Source: an uncultured Celeribacter sp. (GTDB lineage: Bacteria > Pseudomonadota > Alphaproteobacteria > Rhodobacterales > Rhodobacteraceae). Taken from it: a DNA stretch of 43,766 bases. The position numbers and the translations under genes were made by a program. Below are positions 6,784 through 14,448 of the stretch, one piece after another. The first letter of the stretch is position 1; each line of letters starts with the position of its first letter. Location of the stretch: the NCBI GenBank assembly GCA_938008015.1, contig CALLMA010000049.1, positions 1-43,766 on the forward strand, read 5' to 3'. The notes under the pieces were generated by a model that saw only the letters and a list, made by a program, of their open reading frames with translations, had not been told where the DNA came from and did no database searches.

Positions 6784-8235
6784 CTAAATATTCCCAAAAC
6801 ACATTGTTTTTATTTCAGTAAATTCGTCACACCCATATTTGGATCCCTCGCGTCCAAGCCCAGATTCCTTAACGCCGCCAAAAGGCACTGTCTCTGAGGA
6901 GATGCTGCCGGCATTGATCGCAACCATCCCAACCTCAAGCGCTTCGCCAAATCTAAAGGCTCGCGAGATATCTTGCGTGTAAAAATATCCAGCCAATCCG
7001 ACATTGCTGTCGTTGGCCATGTCCAAGACTTCCTCCTCAGTCTCAAATTTGATCAAAGGTGCGATAGGGCCAAATGTTTCCTCATGCGCTATCAGCATGT
7101 TGTGGGTGACATTTGAAAGAAGTGTGGGTTGGAAATATGTCCCCCCAAGGCCGTGCTTCTGCCCGCCAACGTCAACTTTAGCGCCTAAACTTACCGCGTC
7201 ACGAATGTGCCGTTCGACTTTTAATATCGCTTCTTGATCAATCAGAGGCCCTGTGTCGATATTTGGGGCAAAGGCATCGCCAACGCTGAGTGCGCTGATT
7301 TTATGCGAGAGCTTCTCTTTAAATCGCTCATAAATCGAAGATTGTACATAAATGCGATTGGCGCAAACGCAAGTTTGCCCAGAATTGCGGAATTTTGATG
7401 CCATTGCGCCTTCAACAGCAAGATCGATATCGGCGTCCTCAAAGACAACAAATGGGGCATTTCCTCCCAATTCAAGCGACATTTTCTTGATATGATCAGA
7501 GCAATTTTTCATCAAAATTTTGCCGACCCTCGTAGAGCCCGTGAAGGTCACTTTTGCAACCTTGGGGGAGGCGCATAAAAGCTCACCTGCGGCCTCAGGC
7601 GCATAGGTTGGTACAATGTTCAAAACGCCGTCCGGCAGCCCAGCTTGCTGAGCAATTTTACCAATCGCAAGGGCTGACAAAGGCGTCAGTTCAGATGGCC
7701 GCAAGACAACGGTGCACCCTGTCGCGAGTGCGGGAGCAATTTTGCGGGCAATCATGGCATTTGGAAAATTCCAAGGCGTAATGGCGGCAACAACGCCCAC
7801 AGGCTGTTTGATAACCATAATTCTTTTATCCCGAGTTGGCATCGGAATTATATCGCCGTAAAGCCGCTTTGCTTCTTCAGAAAACCAGTCGAAATATGAA
7901 GCGCCATAAAGCACTTCCTTTCGCGCTTCAGATAGTGGTTTTCCGTTTTCTGATGACAATATAGTAGCGAGATCATCGCTATTCTCAGTCAAAAGAGTGG
8001 CAATTTTTTTGAGGATTTGAGAGCGTTCTTTTGCCGTTTTCTGCGCCCATTTCTTTTTGGCGCAATGGGCTGAGGTGATCGCTTTTTCAATGCCCCATAG
8101 CCCTGCATCACCAACAGAAGAGATGACTTTTTGATCTGAAGGATTAGAGACATCAAATTGCTCGTCGCAGTTGATCCACTCCCCATTGATAAATGGAAAA
8201 GGCGTTAATAAGTGCGGATTTTTTAAGTGCAGCAT
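6784..8235 (-). CDS. gabD: NAD(P)-dependent aldehyde dehydrogenase, succinate-semialdehyde dehydrogenase (GabD) type
   Basis: 483-residue soluble aldehyde dehydrogenase, oxidising an aldehyde to the acid with NAD(P). Catalytic residues are present: Asn156 (PWNFP), Glu255 (LELGG) and Cys289 in SGQTCVC, with a second cysteine two residues on, as in GabD proteins that use a redox switch. The FRNSGQTCVCANR segment and the overall length favour succinate-semialdehyde dehydrogenase. The usual Lys of the cofactor site (KPxE) is Arg179 here (RPSE), seen in some homologues as far as I recall. It is divergent from the LacI-type regulator with 200 bases between, so it may belong to that regulon. In that setting the substrate could be another semialdehyde; no GABA transaminase is nearby. 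Confidence 0.85.
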   Translation of the reverse strand: MLHLKNPHLLTPFPFINGEWINCDEQFDVSNPSDQKVISSVGDAGLWGIEKAITSAHCAKKKWAQKTAKERSQILKKIATLLTENSDDLATILSSENGKPLSEARKEVLYGASYFDWFSEEAKRLYGDIIPMPTRDKRIMVIKQPVGVVAAITPWNFPNAMIARKIAPALATGCTVVLRPSELTPLSALAIGKIAQQAGLPDGVLNIVPTYAPEAAGELLCASPKVAKVTFTGSTRVGKILMKNCSDHIKKMSLELGGNAPFVVFEDADIDLAVEGAMASKFRNSGQTCVCANRIYVQSSIYERFKEKLSHKISALSVGDAFAPNIDTGPLIDQEAILKVERHIRDAVSLGAKVDVGGQKHGLGGTYFQPTLLSNVTHNMLIAHEETFGPIAPLIKFETEEEVLDMANDSNVGLAGYFYTQDISRAFRFGEALEVGMVAINAGSISSETVPFGGVKESGLGREGSKYGCDEFTEIKTMCFGNI

Positions 8236-8372
8236 ATCATTCCCCTGAGCTCGGAATACCTTGTGGGTGCAAGGATTGAGGCAAGGAACATTTTATCAGA
8301 AGAATGTCAATTTGTTAAAAGGTCTTTATCGGTTGTTGTCTCGAACCTAGGTGCGCATGCGGTAAAACTATG

Positions 8373-8409
8373 TAACATTCTTGAAATCTTGCCGGCGGCA
8401 ATGTTATTA
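8373..8409 (+). promoter_or_regulatory. Candidate autoregulated promoter of the LacI-type regulator
   Basis: A -35-like TTGAAA (8381-8386) and a -10-like TTATTA (8404-8409) are 17 bases apart. Between them lies the perfect palindrome TTGCCG-g-CGGCAA (8389-8401), a position where a bound repressor would block RNA polymerase. A second perfect inverted repeat, TAACATT (8373-8379) and AATGTTA (8400-8406), brackets it. GC-centred palindromes are typical LacI-family operators. The rest of the 200-bp gap between 8236 and 8435 shows no gene. Confidence 0.5.
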
Positions 8410-8413
8410 CTTC

Positions 8414-8428
8414 CCTTAAGCTTTAAGG
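8414..8428. repeat. Perfect short inverted repeat at the regulator ribosome site
   Basis: CCTTAA-gct-TTAAGG, six-base perfect arms with a three-base spacer. The right arm contains the AAGG of the ribosome site for the gene starting at 8436. It could be a second operator or a small hairpin affecting translation, but it is AT-rich and short, so chance is possible. Confidence 0.35.
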
Positions 8429-8435
8429 AATTAAG

Positions 8436-9467
8436 ATGGGCAATGAGAGAATAACAACGATGGAAGAGTTCGCTGCCTTAAGTGGCATCTCTCGCCCGAC
8501 ATTGTCTAAATATTTTAATGATCCAGCCTCTGTTCGCAGCTCCACGCGGGAGAAAATCGAAGCTGCGCTCAAAAAATATGATTATACTCCAAACATTTAT
8601 GCAATAAATCAAAATAGAGAAACAACGCGGAATATAGGCATCGTACTTCCGAATTTATCGGATCCCTTCTTTGCTGAGATGGCGCGTGAAGCGGAGGTTG
8701 CCTGCTTTAAGGCGGGGTATACGCCGGTTGTTTTAAGTTCGCATGGCCAGCCCAAGCGCGAGATTGCAAATTTGGAGTTTTTAAGAACCCTCAAACCTGC
8801 AGGCGTCTTAATGGCGCCTTTTGGACGCAATTCAAAGAAAGAAGAAGTGCGCCGTTTGAGTAAGGAGTTCAAAATCGTATTTTTTGATTCCCAAGTAGAA
8901 GGCTGCGGATATGGCTACTTTGGAACGGACCGCGAGCAAACAATTGATTTGATGGTAGACTATCTGTGCCGCAGTGGGCAGCCACCTTGCTTTTTTGGAA
9001 TGGAGAAGCCTTTAAATCCAAATGCGCGCAAACTTCACAATGCTTATGTTGGTTATATGGAGCGCAATAATCTTGAGCCTCATGTTTACCTAGCGAAGGG
9101 GACGGGCTGGGATTTCGAAGAAATTGGCTTTAATGAAGGCGGCCGGATGATGGAAAACGGTCTTTTTGTGTCTAATACAGTGTTTTGCAGCAATGACCGC
9201 TTGGCAATTGGGATGCTGGCAGCGGCGTTTAAATTGGGCATTCGCGTGGGGATCGAAGCTGATTCCCAGATGCGCATTGCCGGCCACGATAATCACCCTT
9301 TTGCAAAATTCACCGGCCCGCGTTTGACAACTATAGCACAAGATTTCAAAACAATCGCGCATTCGGCGGTTAATCATCTGATTGATATTATGAATATCGA
9401 TCAGCCTGAAAACTCTTATAAAACAGTTGAATTCCCAGGTGAATTGATCATGCGGGACTCTGCATAA
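8436..9467 (+). CDS. LacI-family transcriptional regulator, probable polyol operon repressor
   Basis: 343-residue DNA-binding regulator. The N terminus is a LacI-type helix-turn-helix (about residues 8-30, EEFAALSGISRPTLSKYFND) followed by a hinge (YTPNIYAINQN, about 51-61). The periplasmic-binding-protein-like sensor domain begins at IGIVLPNLSDPFFAEM and extends to the C terminus. ATG at 8436 has AAGGA upstream. It stands directly upstream of the smo operon, in the same direction and 84 bases before smoE, and divergent from the gabD-like gene. A role in sensing a sugar alcohol or its product and repressing smoEFGK is inferred from position; the ligand cannot be read from sequence. Confidence 0.85.
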   Translation: MGNERITTMEEFAALSGISRPTLSKYFNDPASVRSSTREKIEAALKKYDYTPNIYAINQNRETTRNIGIVLPNLSDPFFAEMAREAEVACFKAGYTPVVLSSHGQPKREIANLEFLRTLKPAGVLMAPFGRNSKKEEVRRLSKEFKIVFFDSQVEGCGYGYFGTDREQTIDLMVDYLCRSGQPPCFFGMEKPLNPNARKLHNAYVGYMERNNLEPHVYLAKGTGWDFEEIGFNEGGRMMENGLFVSNTVFCSNDRLAIGMLAAAFKLGIRVGIEADSQMRIAGHDNHPFAKFTGPRLTTIAQDFKTIAHSAVNHLIDIMNIDQPENSYKTVEFPGELIMRDSA

Positions 9468-9483
9468 TTTTACGCGTGTAAAA
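9468..9483. promoter_or_regulatory. Candidate operator upstream of the smo promoter
   Basis: TTTTACGCGTGTAAAA starts immediately after the regulator's stop codon and has perfect six-base arms (TTTTAC, GTAAAA) around a CG-rich centre, a LacI-operator-like form. A related half-site, TTGACGCG, occurs with its ACGCG core exactly 21 bases further on (9493-9497), overlapping the -35 box. That is two helical turns. No T-run follows, so a terminator is less likely. Confidence 0.5.
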
Positions 9484-9489
9484 AATATA

Positions 9490-9519
9490 TTGACGCGAAT
9501 TAATTTTGTGGCCTATGCT
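9490..9519 (+). promoter_or_regulatory. Candidate sigma-70-type promoter of the smo operon
   Basis: TTGACG (9490-9495) and TATGCT (9514-9519) are separated by 18 bases. They lie about 35 bases before the smoE ATG, which has the strong ribosome site GGGAGGA. It is the best promoter-like sequence in the gap between the regulator and smoE. Confidence 0.55.
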
Positions 9520-9551
9520 CTTCTCAATAGTTATCTTTGGGAGGAAAATTC

Positions 9552-10850
9552 ATGAGTATCAAAAAAACCATTTTATCAGCGACGGCCTTAACGGCGCTTG
9601 CTGGTGCGTTATCAGCGGAAACGATTACCATCGCGACTGTTAACAACGGTGATATGGTTCGTATGCAAGGCTATACGGATGAGTTTACAAAAGCGACTGG
9701 GCATGAAGTTGAATGGGTCACATTGGAAGAAAATGTGCTTCGTCAGCGTGTGACAACAGATATCACCACAAAAGGCGGTCAGTTCGATATCATGACAATT
9801 GGTATGTATGAAACGCCAATTTGGGGTGCGAATGGCTGGCTTGTCGCGCTAGACGACTTAAGCGAAGAATATGATGCTGATGATATTTTGCCGGCAATGT
9901 CTGGTGGTTTGAGCCATGACGGCACGCTTTATGCTGCGCCTTTCTATGGTGAAAGCTCGATGATTATGTACCGCACAGATCTGATGGAAAAAGCAGGTCT
10001 TGAAATGCCTGTGTCTCCAACTTGGGATTTCATTCGTGAAGCGGCCGCTGGCATGACAGACCGTGATGCGGATATCAACGGTGTATGTTTGCGCGGAAAA
10101 GCTGGCTGGGGTGAAGGCGGTGCTTTCATTACTGCAATGTCCAACTCATTTGGCGCACGTTGGTTTGATGAGAATTGGCAGCCTACATTTGATAGCCCAG
10201 AATGGTTCAATACTGTTTCATTCTTCAAAAGCTTGATGGATGATTACGGCCCTGCAGGCTATGCCACGAATGGTTTCAATGAAAACTTGAACCTCTTCCA
10301 GCAAGGCAAATGCGGCATGTGGATTGATGCGACTGTTGCGGCATCATTTGTAACAAATCCAACGGATTCAACTGTTGCAGATAGTGTTGGCTTTGCGCTT
10401 GCGCCAAACACAGGCCTTGGTAAAAACTCCAACTGGTTGTGGGCATGGGCGCTTGCAATTCCTGCAGGTACACAAAAAGAAGCTGCGGCAAAAGAATTTA
10501 TCGAATGGGCAACATCTAAAGATTATATCGATTTAGTTGCTGCGAATGAAGGCTGGGCAAATGTGCCTCCAGGCGCACGTCAGTCTCTATATGACAACCC
10601 GAACTATCAAGAAGTTCCTTTTGCTCAGATGACTTTGGATTCAATTCTTTCAGCAGATCCAAATAATCCAACTGTAAAGCCTGTCCCTTATGTTGGTGTT
10701 CAGTTTGCGGCTATTCCTGAATTTGCTGGCATCGCAAGCCAAGTGAGCCAAGAGTTCTCCGCGGCATATGCAGGGCAACAAACAGTAGAAGAAGCCCTTG
10801 AGAAAGCTCAAGCGATTACTTCTGAAGAGATGGAAGCAGCTGGTTACTAA
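9552..10850 (+). CDS. smoE: Sorbitol/mannitol ABC transporter, periplasmic binding protein SmoE
   Basis: 432-residue periplasmic solute-binding protein (family 1) that captures sorbitol/mannitol-type sugar alcohols. A Sec signal peptide (residues 1 to about 22, ending LSA) precedes a mature domain beginning ETITIATVNNGDM. Conserved features include the hydrophobic binding-face segments PFYGESSMIMYRTDLMEKAG and SNWLWAWALAIPAGTQKEAA. A TTG at 9537 would extend the frame through the ribosome site, so ATG 9552 is used. It is the first gene of the operon and is followed by a strong hairpin, which fits the usual excess of binding protein over membrane components. Confidence 0.93.
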   Translation: MSIKKTILSATALTALAGALSAETITIATVNNGDMVRMQGYTDEFTKATGHEVEWVTLEENVLRQRVTTDITTKGGQFDIMTIGMYETPIWGANGWLVALDDLSEEYDADDILPAMSGGLSHDGTLYAAPFYGESSMIMYRTDLMEKAGLEMPVSPTWDFIREAAAGMTDRDADINGVCLRGKAGWGEGGAFITAMSNSFGARWFDENWQPTFDSPEWFNTVSFFKSLMDDYGPAGYATNGFNENLNLFQQGKCGMWIDATVAASFVTNPTDSTVADSVGFALAPNTGLGKNSNWLWAWALAIPAGTQKEAAAKEFIEWATSKDYIDLVAANEGWANVPPGARQSLYDNPNYQEVPFAQMTLDSILSADPNNPTVKPVPYVGVQFAAIPEFAGIASQVSQEFSAAYAGQQTVEEALEKAQAITSEEMEAAGY

Positions 10851-10863
10851 GCTTCTAAAATTC

Positions 10864-10892
10864 TAGGGAGGCATGAAATTTATGCCTCCCTA
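10864..10892 (+). terminator. Stem-loop between smoE and smoF (partial terminator or mRNA-stabilising hairpin)
   Basis: Perfect 11-bp stem TAGGGAGGCAT / ATGCCTCCCTA with a seven-base loop, starting 14 bases after the smoE stop. It is followed by a weak T-rich tract (TCTTTAAT). In binding-protein operons such hairpins commonly reduce read-through or protect the upstream mRNA (known). The next 60 bases hold no gene other than the smoF ribosome site (AAGGA). Confidence 0.75.
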
Positions 10893-10952
10893 TCTTTAAT
10901 ACCCCATTCATCTGCAATTTATTTTAATTGTTTCGCATAAGGATTTGATGTC

Positions 10953-11819
10953 ATGGCGACTCAGCATTCTAGATCTGCGGCACGTATCATGATGGCTCCA
11001 GCAGTAGTTTTGCTACTAGGTTGGATGCTTGTCCCGCTAATTATGACTTTGATGTTCTCGTTCAAAAGATACCTTCCCCTTCGGGGTGGAGATTTAGGTT
11101 GGACAGGATTTGATAATTATATTCGCTTCGTGAGTTCTTCCGCATTTTGGCCCGCAGTTTCAACGACGTTGATTATCGTGGGGGCCGTATTAATTATAAC
11201 TATCGTATTGGGCGTTCTATTAGCGTTGCTATTAGATCAGCCGATGTGGGGGCAAGGTGTTGTACGCATTCTTGTTATCGCACCATTTTTTGTTATGCCG
11301 ACCGTATCATCGTTGGTGTGGAAAAATATGTTCATGGATCCCACGAACGGATTATTTGCCCATCTATGGCGCTTTTTTGGTGCTGATCCCGTTGCATGGT
11401 TATCAGAGGCATCTGTGCCGTCAATTATCATGATTGTTTCATGGCAGTGGTTGCCCTTCGCAACTTTGATTTTGCTAACAGCAGTACAATCACTTGATAG
11501 CGAACAGCTTGAAGCGGCTGAAATGGATGGTGCACCAGCACTTTCTAAGTTTGGCTATTTGATTTTACCACACCTGAGCCGCGCAATTACAATCGTTGTG
11601 CTTATACAAACTATTTTCTTACTTTCGATATTTGCAGAGATTTTTGTTACTACGGGCGGCGCATTTGGTAGCCGTACGCTGACATATCTAATTTTCCAAC
11701 GCGTCTTAGAGAGCCAAAACGTAGGTTTAGGGTCTGCTGGTGGCGTCTATGCGATCATTCTTGCTAATATTGTTGCCATTTTCTTAATGCGCATCGTCGG
11801 TAAGAATTTGGACGCATGA
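10953..11819 (+). CDS. smoF: Sugar-alcohol ABC transporter permease SmoF
   Basis: 288-residue inner-membrane permease of the MalF type. Six hydrophobic helices can be picked out (first about residues 14-36). The EAA loop that contacts the ATPase reads EQLEAAEMDGAPALSKFGYL (about residues 195-214). It forms the translocation pore with SmoG. The gene is 12 bases upstream of smoG and read in the same direction. The start at 10953 has AAGGA nine bases upstream. Confidence 0.93.
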   Translation: MATQHSRSAARIMMAPAVVLLLGWMLVPLIMTLMFSFKRYLPLRGGDLGWTGFDNYIRFVSSSAFWPAVSTTLIIVGAVLIITIVLGVLLALLLDQPMWGQGVVRILVIAPFFVMPTVSSLVWKNMFMDPTNGLFAHLWRFFGADPVAWLSEASVPSIIMIVSWQWLPFATLILLTAVQSLDSEQLEAAEMDGAPALSKFGYLILPHLSRAITIVVLIQTIFLLSIFAEIFVTTGGAFGSRTLTYLIFQRVLESQNVGLGSAGGVYAIILANIVAIFLMRIVGKNLDA

Positions 11820-11831
11820 GGAGGATAGAAT

Positions 11832-12662
11832 ATGGCACGAGGAATTACCAATCAACGTAAAGCGATCAATACAGCTGCCGCATGGGCGGTAGGGTTGCTG
11901 ATCTTCTTTCCGATCCTTTGGACAATTTTGACAAGTTTCAAAACCGAAGCACAAGCAATTGCAGATCCACCGATTTTCTTAGGTTTTAACTGGACGCTAG
12001 AAAATTATGCGACTGTGTTAGAGCGTTCGAATTATGCACGTTTCTTATGGAATTCGATTTTCATTGCAGGCGGTTCGACAATCTTGGGTCTCATCATCGC
12101 TATTCCGGCTGCGTGGTCGATGGCATTTGTGCCCTCAAAACGCACAAAGGATATCCTTCTATGGATGCTCTCAACCAAAATGCTACCAGCAGTGGGTGTG
12201 CTTTACCCGATCTATTTGATCTTTATCAAAATGGGTTTGCTCGATAGCAAAATTGGCTTGGTCGTTGTTTTGATGTTGATCAACTTACCGATCATCATCT
12301 GGATGCTTTATACTTACTTTAAAGAAATTCCGGGTGAAATCTTAGAAGCAGCGCGGATGGATGGGGCTTCATTAAAAGAAGAAATCCTATTTGTTCTAAC
12401 GCCAATGGCGATACCAGGCATTGCGTCAACGCTTTTACTCAACTTCATCTTAGCATGGAATGAAGCATTCTGGACACTCAATCTCACAGCCGTCAACGCA
12501 GCGCCACTCACAGCGTTTATTGCAAGTTACTCAAGCCCTGAGGGCCTATTCTTTGCAAAGCTCAGTGCAGCATCAACTATGGCTATTGCTCCAATTCTTA
12601 TTCTTGGCTGGTTCAGCCAGAAACAACTTGTCCGCGGCCTCACGTTCGGCGCGGTGAAATAA
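11832..12662 (+). CDS. smoG: Sugar-alcohol ABC transporter permease SmoG
   Basis: 276-residue MalG-type permease, partner of SmoF. It has about six transmembrane helices (first about residues 17-36), and the EAA loop reads [20 protein letters not shown] (about residues 165-184). The C terminus [13 protein letters not shown] is the typical MalG ending. ATG at 11832 has GAGGA upstream. smoK follows after 11 bases. Confidence 0.94.
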   Translation: MARGITNQRKAINTAAAWAVGLLIFFPILWTILTSFKTEAQAIADPPIFLGFNWTLENYATVLERSNYARFLWNSIFIAGGSTILGLIIAIPAAWSMAFVPSKRTKDILLWMLSTKMLPAVGVLYPIYLIFIKMGLLDSKIGLVVVLMLINLPIIIWMLYTYFKEIPGEILEAARMDGASLKEEILFVLTPMAIPGIASTLLLNFILAWNEAFWTLNLTAVNAAPLTAFIASYSSPEGLFFAKLSAASTMAIAPILILGWFSQKQLVRGLTFGAVK

Positions 12663-12673
12663 GGAATAATCAC

Positions 12674-13678
12674 ATGGGACAAATTCAACTGAACCAAGTC
12701 ACGAAAACTTTTGGCAACGTCAATGTGATCCCGCCTCTTGATTTAACAATTCATGATGGTGAGTTTACAGTCTTCGTTGGGCCTTCTGGATGCGGTAAAT
12801 CAACGCTCTTGCGTATGATCGCCGGATTAGAAGATCTCACAACTGGATCGATTTCAATTGATGGAGTTGATGCAACAGATACGCCACCGGCCAAACGCGG
12901 CCTTGCGATGGTCTTTCAGTCATATGCGCTTTATCCGCATATGTCTGTGCGCAAGAATATCGCATTCCCAATGCGCATGGCGAAAATGCCAGAAGATGAG
13001 CAAAATAGACGTATCGAAGCGGCTGCGAAGGCCCTTAATCTGACGGATTACTTAGATCGCCGCCCAGGCCAGCTTTCAGGCGGGCAGCGGCAGCGCGTTG
13101 CCATTGGGCGTGCGATTGTTCGTGAACCTTCGGCCTTTTTGTTTGATGAACCTTTATCAAACCTTGATGCAGCTCTGCGCGTTGGCATGCGCCTCGAGAT
13201 TACAGAGATGCATGAGCGCCTCAAAACCACCATGATTTATGTGACACATGATCAGGTGGAAGCGATGACAATGGCGGATAAGATCGTTGTGCTTCGCGCA
13301 GGCATCATCGAACAAGTCGGATCGCCTTTGGAGCTCTATCATTCGCCTCAAAATGAGTTTGTTGCGAGTTTTATCGGCTCGCCAAAGATGAACCTGATTA
13401 AGGGCGAAGAAGCGGCGAAACATGGTGCGGCGACAATTGGCATCCGTCCTGAGCATACAGGCGTTTCGATGACGGAAGGCATGTGGAAAGGCCGCGTAGG
13501 CGTTTCTGAGCACCTTGGCTCTGACACGTTTATCCACGTTCATGATACCGGCCTTGCTGACATGATCACGGTGCGTATTAACGGCGATGTTCAAGTCAAA
13601 CATGGCGATACGATATACCTGAATCCTGAACTAGATAAATTGCATAAATTTGGTGCAGACGGGAAGCGGATCGACTGA
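12674..13678 (+). CDS. smoK: Sugar-alcohol ABC transporter ATP-binding protein SmoK
   Basis: 334-residue cytoplasmic ATPase (MalK/UgpC type) driving the SmoFG permease. Walker A is GPSGCGKST (36-44), followed by the Q-loop [10 protein letters not shown], the ABC signature [15 protein letters not shown], Walker [13 protein letters not shown] and the switch histidine in [17 protein letters not shown]-terminal TOBE-like region (about residues 240-334, GIRPEHTGV) is where regulatory contacts usually lie. Its stop shares one base with the smoS start (TGATG). Confidence 0.95.
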   Translation: MGQIQLNQVTKTFGNVNVIPPLDLTIHDGEFTVFVGPSGCGKSTLLRMIAGLEDLTTGSISIDGVDATDTPPAKRGLAMVFQSYALYPHMSVRKNIAFPMRMAKMPEDEQNRRIEAAAKALNLTDYLDRRPGQLSGGQRQRVAIGRAIVREPSAFLFDEPLSNLDAALRVGMRLEITEMHERLKTTMIYVTHDQVEAMTMADKIVVLRAGIIEQVGSPLELYHSPQNEFVASFIGSPKMNLIKGEEAAKHGAATIGIRPEHTGVSMTEGMWKGRVGVSEHLGSDTFIHVHDTGLADMITVRINGDVQVKHGDTIYLNPELDKLHKFGADGKRID

Positions 13679-14448
13679 TGCGCCTTGAGGGTAAAATAGC
13701 ATTGATTACAGGAGCTGCCAGAGGCATAGGTTTCGCATTTGCGCAGCGTTATGTGGCAGAAGGGGCTCGTGTAATCATTGCGGATATCAATTTTGAGGGG
13801 GCTCAAGTGGCTGCCTCAAAACTCGGCGAAGCGGCCTTTGCAGTTGAGCTGGATGTGACGGATCAACAAAGTATTCATGCAGCTATAGATAAGGCTGTAG
13901 AAAAATGCGGTCATATCGATGTGTTAATCAATAATGCGGCCATTTTTACCGCCGCTGAATTGCAAAATATAAAGCGCGACGACTATGCGAGCGTTTTTGA
14001 TGTCAATGTTTCGGGCGTTTTGTTCATGATGCAAGCCGTCAGTAAGCACATGATTGAGACGAAAACCAAAGGCCGGATTATCAATATGGCATCGCAAGCA
14101 GGGCGCCGCGGCGAAGCGCTTGTTGCAGTATATTGCGCCTCAAAGGCTGCGGTGATTAGCCTCACGCAATCAGCGGGCCTAAGTTTAATAAAGCACGGTA
14201 TTAATGTGAATGCTATTTCACCCGGTGTTGTCGATGGCGAGCATTGGGATGGTGTGGATCAATATTTTTCACAACTAGAAAAAAAAGAAGTGGGACAAAA
14301 AAAGGCCGAGGTGGGCGAGGCCGTTCCATATGGGCGCATAGGAATTGCGGAAGATCTAACTGGGATGGCAGTTTTTCTGGCGTCAGATGACGCGGATTAT
14401 GTTGTCGCTCAAACATATAATGTGGATGGTGGGCAATGGATGAGTTAA
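13678..14448 (+). CDS. smoS: Sorbitol dehydrogenase SmoS (short-chain dehydrogenase)
   Basis: 256-residue classical SDR that oxidises D-sorbitol (glucitol) to D-fructose with NAD; related enzymes also take galactitol or L-iditol. It has the cofactor motif TGAARGIG (11-18), NNAA (85-88), and the catalytic Ser139, Tyr152 and Lys156 (YCASK). The C-terminal AQTYNVDGGQWMS matches the SmoS/GatD group. It is coupled to smoK by a one-base overlap, and its last 13 bases overlap mtlK. Runs of eight A (14279-14286) and seven A (14297-14303) lie in the substrate-loop coding region. Confidence 0.92.
   Translation: MRLEGKIALITGAARGIGFAFAQRYVAEGARVIIADINFEGAQVAASKLGEAAFAVELDVTDQQSIHAAIDKAVEKCGHIDVLINNAAIFTAAELQNIKRDDYASVFDVNVSGVLFMMQAVSKHMIETKTKGRIINMASQAGRRGEALVAVYCASKAAVISLTQSAGLSLIKHGINVNAISPGVVDGEHWDGVDQYFSQLEKKEVGQKKAEVGEAVPYGRIGIAEDLTGMAVFLASDDADYVVAQTYNVDGGQWMS

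Noticed and set aside
8227-8454. 75-codon frame between gabD and the LacI regulator
   Set aside because: It crosses the candidate promoter and palindromes and overlaps both neighbours; there is no ribosome site or conserved feature.
9468-9483. Palindrome after the LacI gene as a terminator
   Set aside because: Short AT-rich arms and no T-run after it; promoter-proximal position fits an operator better.
13157-13603. 148-codon antisense frame inside smoK
   Set aside because: Complete antisense overlap with a conserved ATPase; composition is that of a shadow frame.
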